A DNA stretch of 6,568 bases from Cyclobacteriaceae bacterium (GTDB lineage: Bacteria; Bacteroidota; Bacteroidia; Cytophagales; Cyclobacteriaceae): contig JANYDR010000440.1 in the NCBI GenBank assembly GCA_025363495.1, forward strand, positions 1 through 6,568, written 5' to 3'. A program made the translations under genes and the position numbers. Below the pieces are notes generated by a model. It made no database searches and was not told the DNA's origin. It worked only from the letters and a program-made list of their open reading frames with translations. Positions 1 through 5,293 of the stretch are shown in pieces; position 1 is the stretch's first letter; every line of letters starts with the position of its first letter.

Positions 1-27
1 GAGGAGAAGAAGGATGAGTCTAAATAG
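1..27 (+). CDS. C-terminal end of an upstream gene (partial)
   Basis: Frame 1 reads EEKKDESK and then a TAG stop at 25-27. The strongly charged tail is typical of a real C-terminus, and the stop lies just before the intergenic hairpin at 41-66. The gene's body is outside the window, so no function can be given. Frame 2 also stays open to about position 91, but it runs through the palindrome and gives an Arg-rich start, so frame 1 is preferred. If correct, this gene lies in the same direction as the pyrophosphatase gene, with a 67-bp gap. Confidence 0.4.
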   Translation, partial: EEKKDESK

Positions 28-33
28 TCACGG

Positions 34-66
34 GTTACCGGTTACCGGAAACAGGTTTCCGGTAAC
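34..66. repeat. Perfect 12-bp hairpin with a GTTACCG direct repeat
   Basis: Arms GTTACCGGAAAC (41-52) and GTTTCCGGTAAC (55-66) are exact reverse complements with a 2-nt AG loop. A further GTTACCG (34-40) directly precedes the left arm as a tandem copy. There is no T-run on either side to make a classical terminator, although it could still end or stabilise the upstream transcript. GGTTACCGG/GGTTTCCGG strings of this kind recur between genes in Bacteroidota, so a dispersed palindromic repeat is my favoured reading. That part is recollection, not a search. Confidence 0.65.
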
Positions 67-82
67 TGTACTACTCTTTGAT

Positions 83-90
83 TACCTTTG
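83..90 (+). promoter_or_regulatory. Possible Bacteroidota -7 box (TACCTTTG)
   Basis: TACCTTTG fits the Bacteroidota sigma-A -7 consensus TAnnTTTG exactly. It ends 4 bp before the pyrophosphatase ATG, so transcription from it would start at or next to the start codon, giving a leaderless or nearly leaderless mRNA. No good TTTG -33 box is seen at the usual spacing; the hairpin arm occupies that position. A near match with one extra base, TACTCTTTG, lies at 72-80. This is a weak call. Confidence 0.2.
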
Positions 91-94
91 ACTC

Positions 95-634
95 ATGATA
101 AAACATCCCTGGCATGAGGCCCCTGTTGGGCGCAAAGTCCCTGAATTCGTTAATGGCATAATTGAAATTTCAACCGGCATGCGTGCCAAGTACGAGGTTG
201 ATAAAGAAACCGGATTGCTTAAGCTTGACCGTGTTTTATACTCGTCTGTTTATTATCCTGCCAATTACGGATTTATACCGCAAACCCTTGGGGAAGATAT
301 GGATCCATTGGATATCATGATCCTCTCACTGGTCCCGATTCAACCGTTATGCCTGGTTCCTTCCCGCGTAATCGGTGTGATGTTAATGGTTGATCAGGGG
401 CTCGCTGATGAAAAAATTATTGCCGTTGCCGAACAAGACGCCAGTGTTGGTCACTTGAATGATGTAAGCGAATTACCGCGACACTTTACACTTGAATTGA
501 AAGAGTTCTTTGAGAGCTATAAGAAACTTGAAAATAAAGTTGTTACGGTGCCCGACTTTCAGGGAAAGGAAACTGCGATGAATATCATTGAAAAATCAAT
601 GATCTATTACAAACAGGAAATCAAATATCCGTAG
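95..634 (+). CDS. ppa: Inorganic pyrophosphatase, family I (soluble)
   Basis: The 179-residue protein is the usual length for bacterial family I pyrophosphatases (E. coli enzyme 176). It hydrolyses cytosolic pyrophosphate to two phosphates with Mg2+, pulling nucleotide-sugar, nucleic-acid and aminoacyl-tRNA synthesis forward. Visible landmarks are the substrate-binding segment with K32 and Y33-E34, the Y-P-A-N-Y-G-F-I-P block (54-62), the metal-binding signature D68-M-D70-P-L-D73, D100, D105 and K107 (matching E. coli D97, D102, K104), and Y142-K143 near the C-terminus. Met69 sits where the family signature usually has Gly, Ser, Asp or Asn; the acidic metal ligands are all kept, so activity is expected. 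The ATG at 95 gives a standard N-terminus, and no clear Shine-Dalgarno sequence precedes it. The glycosyltransferase gene follows after 8 bp, suggesting one transcript. Confidence 0.95.
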   Translation: MIKHPWHEAPVGRKVPEFVNGIIEISTGMRAKYEVDKETGLLKLDRVLYSSVYYPANYGFIPQTLGEDMDPLDIMILSLVPIQPLCLVPSRVIGVMLMVDQGLADEKIIAVAEQDASVGHLNDVSELPRHFTLELKEFFESYKKLENKVVTVPDFQGKETAMNIIEKSMIYYKQEIKYP

Positions 635-642
635 CCTGATTG

Positions 643-1650
643 ATGGAGGAGAAGCGATCATTTCTGATTATTCAGACAGCATTTATTGGTGATGTTGTTC
701 TTGCCACAGCCCTGATCGAATCCCTCAATCACAAATTTCCAGGATCCCGTATTGACTTTGTTGTAAGAAAAGGAAATGAGGGTTTGCTGGAGAATCACCC
801 GATCCTGACAGAACTCATCGTTTTCGATAAGAAGAATAAATTCAGGAATCTAATAAGTATTATAAAGAAGATAAGGAGCAATCATTACGATTACCTAGTC
901 AATGTTCAGCGGTTTGCCACAACGGGTTTGATAACCGCATTATCGGGGGCTGCCACCACTGTAGGCTTTGATAAGAATCCCCTTTCATTTCTATTCTCTA
1001 AAAAGGTGCGTCATCAACAAGAGGGGCTTCATGAAGTAGAGCGCAATAATAAACTGATTGAATTTCTGGTAGGCAAGGAGCGGAGTAAGCCAAGATTATA
1101 TCCTTCTATAGCTCAACGTGAAAAAGTAAGGCCTTATAAACTGCAACCTTACATTACAATATCACCTGCTTCTGTTTGGTTTACAAAGCAATTTCCTCCT
1201 GAAAAATGGATTGAGTTTTTGTCGGTTGTGCCGGATAATCTGAATGTCTTTTTACTGGGCGCACCGGGTGATCGGGAACTCTGTCAAAATATCGTTAAGG
1301 GAATAAGTCCAAAAAAAGTTACAATCCTGGCAGGAGAATTGTCATTGCTTGAATCGGCGGCGTTGATGAAAGATGCTGAGATGAATTATGTAAATGATTC
1401 CGCCCCGATGCATTTGGCGTCAGCGTTGAATGCGCCTGTATCGGCGATCTATTGCTCAACCGTTCCGGCGTTTGGTTTCGGACCTTTATCCGACAAATCA
1501 TTTATCATTGAAACAATCGAAGAACTTGATTGCAAGCCGTGCGGGCTTCATGGTCACCACGAATGTCCGCAAGGACATTTTAAATGCGCGCTGACTATTG
1601 ACAAACAACAATTGTTGGCGACGGTTGCACGAGTAGAGCCGACGGTGTGA
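643..1650 (+). CDS. Glycosyltransferase family 9 (heptosyltransferase-like)
   Basis: This 335-residue protein has the two Rossmann-type lobes of GT9 (GT-B fold) enzymes, the ADP-heptose:LPS heptosyltransferase family. The N-terminal lobe starts with F-L-I-I-Q-T-A-F-I-G-D-V-V-L-A-T (7-22); D17 corresponds to the catalytic Asp of WaaC-type enzymes. The C-terminal lobe carries N251-D-S-A-P-M-H257-L-A-S-A-L, the conserved donor-binding block. The end is Cys/His-rich (C-K-P-C-G-L-H-G-H-H-E-C-P-Q-G-H-F-K-C), a form I associate with Bacteroidota GT9 proteins. It probably transfers a heptose or other sugar to lipid A-core or another surface glycan at the inner membrane's cytosolic face; the exact sugar cannot be read from sequence. 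The frame also opens with TTG at 640, immediately before ATG 643; ATG is preferred. The gene lies 8 bp after the pyrophosphatase gene, whose product removes pyrophosphate made when activated sugars are formed. Confidence 0.9.
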   Translation: MEEKRSFLIIQTAFIGDVVLATALIESLNHKFPGSRIDFVVRKGNEGLLENHPILTELIVFDKKNKFRNLISIIKKIRSNHYDYLVNVQRFATTGLITALSGAATTVGFDKNPLSFLFSKKVRHQQEGLHEVERNNKLIEFLVGKERSKPRLYPSIAQREKVRPYKLQPYITISPASVWFTKQFPPEKWIEFLSVVPDNLNVFLLGAPGDRELCQNIVKGISPKKVTILAGELSLLESAALMKDAEMNYVNDSAPMHLASALNAPVSAIYCSTVPAFGFGPLSDKSFIIETIEELDCKPCGLHGHHECPQGHFKCALTIDKQQLLATVARVEPTV

Positions 1651-1723
1651 TAATCTCATAGCCTATGACCTATGCACGTATGTTTTTGGAGATATACATC
1701 TTTTCAACTTAAGCTCATAAATT

Positions 1724-1768
1724 GCGTGGCGAAAATTCGAAGTTCTATTTTAAATTTTCTGGCCACGC
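1724..1768. repeat. 14-bp imperfect hairpin downstream of the GT9 gene
   Basis: GCGTGGC-GAAAATT (1724-1737) pairs with AATTTTC-TG-GCCACGC (1753-1768). That gives 14 base pairs interrupted by one 2-nt bulge (1760-1761) around a 15-nt loop. It lies 73 bp past the GT9 stop. No U-run follows on either strand, so it is not a textbook intrinsic terminator. It may still protect or end the ppa-GT9 message, or be another intergenic palindrome. Confidence 0.5.
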
Positions 1769-1790
1769 TATCGGATACTAGCCGCTTTTA

Positions 1791-1995
1791 CCCAAGGCTA
1801 AAAGCCTTGGGCTGGAAAAACGCCTGCCCTTCAGGCCTTTAATGCACTTTAGCTTTCTCTAATACATTTTACTCATGTTAGAATACGCTGACGAATCAAT
1901 CTTTGAGTTTGCCATTTCGATTATTACTAAGGTCAAACATGTATTACGGCCTGAAAGGTCGATGTTTAATAGGCAGGCGCTTCGCGTGGTAAGCA
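1791..1995. repeat. Degenerate composite palindromic repeat (REP/MITE-like)
   Basis: The left part is a perfect hairpin, CCCAAGGCT-aaa-AGCCTTGGG (1791-1811), followed by CGCCTGCCCTTCAGGCC (1821-1837). The right part carries inverted counterparts, GGCCTGAA (1948-1955) and GGCAGGCG (1972-1979), ending near 1995. The nested order of the blocks shows that both ends come from one inverted-repeat element of about 200 bp. Strings such as an AAGGC palindrome plus GGCCTGAA and an AATAG-type block recur between Bacteroidota genes, probably as non-autonomous elements mobilised by REP-associated (Y1/IS200-like) transposases. That link is inference, since no transposase is present. The interior (1838-1947) has no visible ORF. 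The outer boundaries are approximate. Confidence 0.5.
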
Positions 1996-2261
1996 ATGAT
2001 AAGCGTGTATTAGCGTGCAACACACAACCAGCCAAATGAATATGCGCATTGTAGGCAGCGGTACACTACCTAAGTCATAATGGTTTTGCAAATCCGGGCC
2101 AACTCACTCGATGCAAATGACTTCAGCGAATGCAGATCAGGACTAACTTGGATTTTGTATACTTTCAAAATGACATGAAGAAGTCTTAAAAGATTCGGGG
2201 AAAATTCCTTTCTATTTAATTCGCACTGGCACGCGCTAAAAAAGCGCCGCGCCATAGTTCA
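1996..2261. other. Gene-free spacer, little recognised
   Basis: Between the composite repeat and the decayed ORF start I see no intact gene, RNA gene or clear promoter. A short stem-loop, GCGCT-aaaaa-AGCGC, lies at 2233-2247. The minus strand has a 61-codon open stretch (2070-2255) in the same frame as the ORF that starts at 2372, treated with that entry. The whole gene-free interval is 1651-2571, about 920 bp, unusually long beside the tight gene pairs elsewhere in the window, and it consists largely of repeats and remnants. Confidence 0.5.
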
Positions 2262-2372
2262 TCAACAAACTCGCGTCATAATTGGGTCGTTTGGATATTT
2301 GCTCGACTGAAGATTGTCGCTATTTGCCTTGAACCAATTCCAAAAATTATTTATGTCGTCTGTATTAATCAT
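2070..2372 (-). pseudogene. Decayed small ORF starting MINTDDINNFWNWF
   Basis: An ATG at 2372 opens a 36-codon frame beginning M-I-N-T-D-D-I-N-N-F-W-N-W-F-K-A-N. The N-F-W-x-W-F-x-x-N motif resembles the N-terminus of small uncharacterised Bacteroidota proteins of roughly 130 residues; I cannot name the family. It ends at tandem TGA codons (2264 to 2259). The same frame then reopens for 61 more codons to a TAG at 2070, but that part looks unlike the start. Alternatively, a one-base shift near 2270 reads R-E-F-V-D-E-L-W-R-G, more protein-like, before stopping soon after. Either way the gene seems broken. Its start lies 31 bp inside the predicted recombination point at 2405/2406, on the same strand as the neighbouring lipoprotein gene, as a second cassette gene would. 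A genuine 36-residue peptide is a less likely alternative. Confidence 0.35.
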
Positions 2373-2399
2373 GGTAAAATCTGTCCGATAAAAAATGGT

Positions 2400-2566
2400 G
2401 CATAACGGCTATGTATAAGTCGTAGCAGGCACTGGAGGGCTTGCTAATGCGAAGCATGGCAAGACCGACTACTGCGAACTGTCCTACGACAAATACTCTG
2501 AATGAAAGATAAAGCTAAAACTTACAATACCTGCCCGCTATGACTTATACATTTTTGTTGGCGGGC
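2400..2566 (-). repeat. attC-like structured recombination site
   Basis: Read on the minus strand from 2566: outer arm GCCCGCCAAC (2566-2557), 4-nt spacer AAAA, stem ATGTATAAGTC (2552-2542), a large internal region with its own hairpin (CTTGC...GCAAG, 2440-2463), the matching stem GACTTATACAT (2421-2411), 4-nt spacer AGCC, and then GTTATGC (2406-2400). The stem extends to 20 positions (2533-2552 with 2411-2430) with 18 Watson-Crick pairs, one G-T and one A-C. Box, short unpaired spacer, stem and variable apex, ending in AAC/GTT, is the integron attC layout. Differences are the length (about 167 nt; usual range roughly 60-140) and box sequences off the RYYYAAC/GTTRRRY consensus. A MITE with terminal inverted repeats is the main alternative. 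Confidence 0.5.
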
Positions 2567-3152
2567 GTATCTTAAAGTCTTCTCAATATGTCAGCCGGAA
2601 CCAATCGTTTGGTTAATTTACTTTCCTCCTTTGTTGAATCTAACTCCAAAAAGGTCCAGTTGCTTTCCTTCGACTTCATAAAAATAAGATCCTTAACTTG
2701 ATTAATAATATAGAGACGCTCGGTGGAGTCGTATTTAATATTTTCCATTCCGTAAATGTTACTTAGATACTTAACAGCAGCAGGGTTAAGTGTGTCCCTG
2801 TTGCTATAATTGACAACTATCGACTTGTAACGAATCTTTCGAAAAATTGAGTCTCTTTTAAAGAGCACGGGTCCTCGCCTGATAAACTCATATTGCTGAA
2901 TCCTTGTTTGACCAATGGTTTGTTCCGCTTCCTTGAGGTACTCAATAACCTGTTCTCGAGAGACTTTCTCAAAGGTTTGTGAAGGGATGTATTTCAAAGA
3001 CTCCTCATATTGACTGTTGTTAACAGCCGTCACGAAAGCTTTAAAGGTATCGTCAAATGTCTTGTCACTCGTATCTATCGACGAACAGCCACTGACTAAA
3101 AGGAAAAGTGTTGGAATAATTCTCTTCATGGATTGTTTGGTATGCCCGCCAA
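2406..3152 (-). mobile_element. Putative single-gene cassette with lipoprotein cargo
   Basis: The lipoprotein gene sits between GTTGGCGGGC at its 5' side (3153-3144, minus strand) and the inverted copy GCCCGCCAAC just past its stop (2566-2557). In the integron model, cutting G|TT at 3153/3152 and at 2406/2405 releases a circle of 747 bp, whose rejoined site would pair GCCCGCCAAC with GTTGGCGGGC around the stem. The exact 10-bp complement is therefore what the model predicts. The gene starts 20-25 bp inside the boundary, the usual compact cassette form, and has no visible promoter of its own. No integrase gene is in the window, and no second attC or attI is evident at the 3153 end, so this could be a lone cassette at a secondary site, a relic, or a different inverted-repeat element. 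Confidence 0.4.
2572..3129 (-). CDS. Small secreted lipoprotein of unknown function
   Basis: The 185-residue protein begins M-K-R-I-I-P-T-L-F-L-L-V-S-G-C-S-S. This is a short type II signal peptide with lipobox V-S-G-C15, so it should be lipidated and anchored in the envelope, probably the outer membrane. An upstream in-frame ATG (3183) would add 18 residues before the signal peptide and cross the 10-bp repeat, so ATG 3129 is chosen. Acidic residues after the cysteine (D-T-S-D-K-T-F-D-D) may help surface export, as known for Bacteroidota lipoproteins. The mature part opens with a helical F-x-x-F-V-x-A-V-N-N stretch and later alternates short strands, which might fit an NTF2-like fold; I do not recognise a family. 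There is no clear Shine-Dalgarno or promoter. It appears to be the cargo of the putative cassette around it, and its role is unknown. Confidence 0.75.
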   Translation of the reverse strand: MKRIIPTLFLLVSGCSSIDTSDKTFDDTFKAFVTAVNNSQYEESLKYIPSQTFEKVSREQVIEYLKEAEQTIGQTRIQQYEFIRRGPVLFKRDSIFRKIRYKSIVVNYSNRDTLNPAAVKYLSNIYGMENIKYDSTERLYIINQVKDLIFMKSKESNWTFLELDSTKEESKLTKRLVPADILRRL

Positions 3153-3153
3153 C
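3144..3153 (-). repeat. Outer 10-bp inverted repeat, 5' side of the lipoprotein gene
   Basis: On the minus strand this reads GTTGGCGGGC, the exact reverse complement of the minus-strand sequence at 2566-2557. It directly precedes the lipoprotein ATG (3129). Beyond it (3154-3271) I see no matching stem, promoter or gene, only the spacer up to the maf stop. Confidence 0.6.
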
Positions 3154-3271
3154 CTCAGAATATAAGCCATTTATGGCCCACATATCTTTATCGTACGGAA
3201 GTTAAACTCTCATTCAATAGCATCCAAAGGGTCTCAAATGCCGGCCTGTTTGTTCAGCTAGTTCTTATGAA

Positions 3272-3838
3272 TCAAAACCTCATCAAATGCTGATAAACCT
3301 TATGCATCGGCAATCCCATCACCGTAAAATATGATCCGTCTATCTTTTCAATGCCAATCATACCCAGCCAATCCTGTGCGCCGTACGCACCGGCCTTGTC
3401 AAACGGCTTAAAGTTGTCAACGTAATATTCAATTTCCTCTAAGCTGAGTTTTGAGAATGTTACCTCGGTTCGGTCATCGAACAAATCCATTTTCTCTTTG
3501 GAAAGAAGACAAACCGCTGTAATGACAGTATGCGTGTTGCCGGATAGTTCAGTCAGCATTGCAATGGCTTCTTTGCGATCGGCAGGTTTATTCAGGATCT
3601 TATTATTGATGATGACTACAGTATCCGAAGCAATTACAATTTCATCTTTCAGCTTGTCTTTGAACGTCGTCGCCTTCTTTGACGCGAGGAAAGAGGGCAC
3701 TTTTTCAACTGGCATTGTATCGGGAAAACTTTCGTCGCTATCAGGTTTTTCAATCCTGAATTGAAAGCCTGCTTCTTTCATTAAAAATTGTCGTCGTGGA
3801 GAAGTAGAAGCCAGGATTAATGGACGTTTAAATTCCAT
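3272..3838 (-). CDS. maf: Maf-family nucleotide pyrophosphatase
   Basis: At 188 residues this is a full-length Maf/YhdE protein. Landmarks in order: the N-terminal L-I-L-A-S-T-S-P-R-R (7-16) phosphate-binding motif followed by Q-F-L rather than the usual E-L-L; D35-E36-S; K84-P85 after the S71-D72-T-V-V segment, where D72 is the expected catalytic base; and D-K-A-G-A-Y-G-A-Q near the C-terminus, which groups it with the dTTP/UTP-type enzymes. It hydrolyses non-canonical or excess nucleoside triphosphates to the monophosphate and pyrophosphate in the cytosol, a house-cleaning role; family members have been linked to septum inhibition in Bacillus. Its ATG is 2 bp after the stop of the DUF1015 gene, so it is the second gene of that operon and depends on the upstream promoter. 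Specificity among pyrimidine nucleotides is family inference. Confidence 0.92.
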   Translation of the reverse strand: MEFKRPLILASTSPRRQFLMKEAGFQFRIEKPDSDESFPDTMPVEKVPSFLASKKATTFKDKLKDEIVIASDTVVIINNKILNKPADRKEAIAMLTELSGNTHTVITAVCLLSKEKMDLFDDRTEVTFSKLSLEEIEYYVDNFKPFDKAGAYGAQDWLGMIGIEKIDGSYFTVMGLPMHKVYQHLMRF

Positions 3839-3840
3839 AG

Positions 3841-5142
3841 TCAGAAAGGAGAGTACGATGGAGTTTTAAATTCATCTTCGCGAATCGAACCAAAGAGAAA
3901 ACCACAAATTACTTTTGGATAGAAGTAAGTTGATTTCTGCGGCATAGTATGACCGCTTGCGCAAACTCGCTTCACGTCTTCAATTGAAACTTCCTGTGTG
4001 ATGATTGCCATTTGAGCTTCTTTACGCATCACGCGGGAAAGGCAATCGGAAAAACTTCTGTCGAAGTCAAGATTTTCTGATTTGCGTTGGTCCTTGCCCG
4101 GAATTCCAAGGGCTTTTTCTATGATGAAATAATGCATGACGGTAAGATCAAGCTTTTTGATCTCATCCGGGAAAGGCCAGTTAAAATCAAAGAAGGCTTC
4201 TGGTTGCAATCTGATTTTATAAGCATTCTCTCCAAAGAGCAATCCAAACGTCCAGGGTTTACCATGTATTATTTCGTAAATTGATTCAGGATCTTCCACG
4301 GGTTTAATAGAAAAATAAAGGGCAAGTTTTCTTAGTACTTTTTCCTCCGTGAAATCAGGCAGGTTCTTTATTATCCTGTGCGTGGGTAGTATTCTCAAAT
4401 CATCTGACTCGGTGTTTGATAAAAACATTAAATGAAAATGATAGCCTTCATTTCCGGTGTCATTTTTGTTCTCAAGGATCTTTTTGTGCTTGAGAATCAA
4501 GGAACTTTCATAGCGATGATGTCCGTCCGCCAGGATTATTTTTTTGTTTTTTAGATTGTGAATTATTTTTTTAATGATAGCGGCATCCTGGATGATAGCA
4601 AGCACATCACGAACACCTTGATAATCTTCTGATTCATATATTGGATTTGTTATCGCGTCATCCATATAGGATTCCATCTCAAAAGTTGGATCGGTATAAA
4701 GTCCATGAGTCGGGCTCGCGTGAAGCAAGGTCTTCTCCAGCAATTCTTCACGGTCGTTCACTGCTTTTGGAATGGTGTTCTCGTGCCGGAGTATTACATT
4801 ATCACTCCAATCATACGCTCTGATGTTGCAGATAATTCCCTTTCTGCAAAATTCTTTTGATGAACCTGCGAATTTGAAATACTGATAATAAACATAAATG
4901 CCTGGAAGGGGATCCTGAATCAGTATACCTTCTTCTTTCCATCGTTCCAGGGTTTTCGCACCACGATCGGCAGGATGGGGTTCAAGAGGAACTGAAATGT
5001 GAATGCTGTTATTAGGATTTTTATAAAGAGCATGTCGCTGCTTATCGGAGACAACGTCAAAAAGAGGCGAGGTCAATGCTTCTATATTGGTCCCCAGCTT
5101 ACGATTGTATCTCCAGGCACGAAGGGGTTTTATTTCGGCCAT
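3841..5142 (-). CDS. DUF1015 family protein
   Basis: The 433-residue protein matches the DUF1015 family in length and landmarks. It opens M-A-E-I-K-P-L-R-A-W-R-Y, then L-F-D-V-V-S (28-32), the R119-H-E-N-T123 block, and the diagnostic A-D-G-H-H-R-Y-E-S-S (205-214), whose Asp and two His look like a metal or catalytic site. No signal peptide or membrane segment is seen, so it is cytosolic. The biochemical function is not established to my knowledge. In several Bacteroidota and Firmicutes, homologues sit beside serA/serC serine-synthesis genes, which hints at amino-acid metabolism, but those genes are not here. It is first in a two-gene unit with maf (2-bp gap). The start at 5142 gives the conserved N-terminus and lies 8 bp below a 7-bp tandem repeat. 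The accC stop is 151 bp upstream. Confidence 0.88.
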   Translation of the reverse strand: MAEIKPLRAWRYNRKLGTNIEALTSPLFDVVSDKQRHALYKNPNNSIHISVPLEPHPADRGAKTLERWKEEGILIQDPLPGIYVYYQYFKFAGSSKEFCRKGIICNIRAYDWSDNVILRHENTIPKAVNDREELLEKTLLHASPTHGLYTDPTFEMESYMDDAITNPIYESEDYQGVRDVLAIIQDAAIIKKIIHNLKNKKIILADGHHRYESSLILKHKKILENKNDTGNEGYHFHLMFLSNTESDDLRILPTHRIIKNLPDFTEEKVLRKLALYFSIKPVEDPESIYEIIHGKPWTFGLLFGENAYKIRLQPEAFFDFNWPFPDEIKKLDLTVMHYFIIEKALGIPGKDQRKSENLDFDRSFSDCLSRVMRKEAQMAIITQEVSIEDVKRVCASGHTMPQKSTYFYPKVICGFLFGSIREDEFKTPSYSPF

Positions 5143-5150
5143 AGGGGAAG

Positions 5151-5180
5151 TTGAAAGCTGAAAGTTGAAAGCTGAAAGCT
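5151..5180. repeat. 7-bp tandem repeat next to the DUF1015 start
   Basis: TTGAAAGCTGAAAG occurs twice in a row (5151-5164, 5165-5178), making four alternating 7-bp units TTGAAAG/CTGAAAG and a partial fifth (CT). On the transcribed minus strand this is a pyrimidine-rich series of CTTTCAG/CTTTCAA ending 8 bp before the DUF1015 ATG, so it would form the 5' leader of that mRNA. Similar CTTTCA arrays are frequent between Bacteroidota genes. Copy number could vary by slippage. Confidence 0.75.
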
Positions 5181-5293
5181 AGAGTAGGGTTGATTTACTG
5201 GTTGAGGCTCTATAGAAAGAGGCTGTTGAGTCGAAATCTTTGGTGCTGTTACAAAATTCAATTTTATCATAGGAGATTAAAGCCTGTTTGGAT

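Noticed and set aside
640..645. TTG at 640 as the GT9 start
   Set aside because: It adds only one residue before a normal ATG at 643; nothing favours the rarer codon.
1671..1677. TATGCAC as the far end of a second cassette (complement of the TTATGCAC start at 2405)
   Set aside because: A 7-nt match is weak, and the rest of an attC would have to extend into the GT9 coding sequence, where no stem is seen.
1724..1768. Intrinsic terminator of the ppa-GT9 operon
   Set aside because: The stem has a bulge and a long loop, and there is no T-run after it on either strand.
2400..2566. A canonical integron attC site
   Set aside because: The outer boxes do not match RYYYAAC/GTTRRRY exactly, the site is longer than usual and no IntI gene is present. 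I therefore call it attC-like only.
3130..3183. Longer lipoprotein start at 3183
   Set aside because: It would place 18 residues before a textbook lipoprotein signal peptide and run across the 10-bp repeat.
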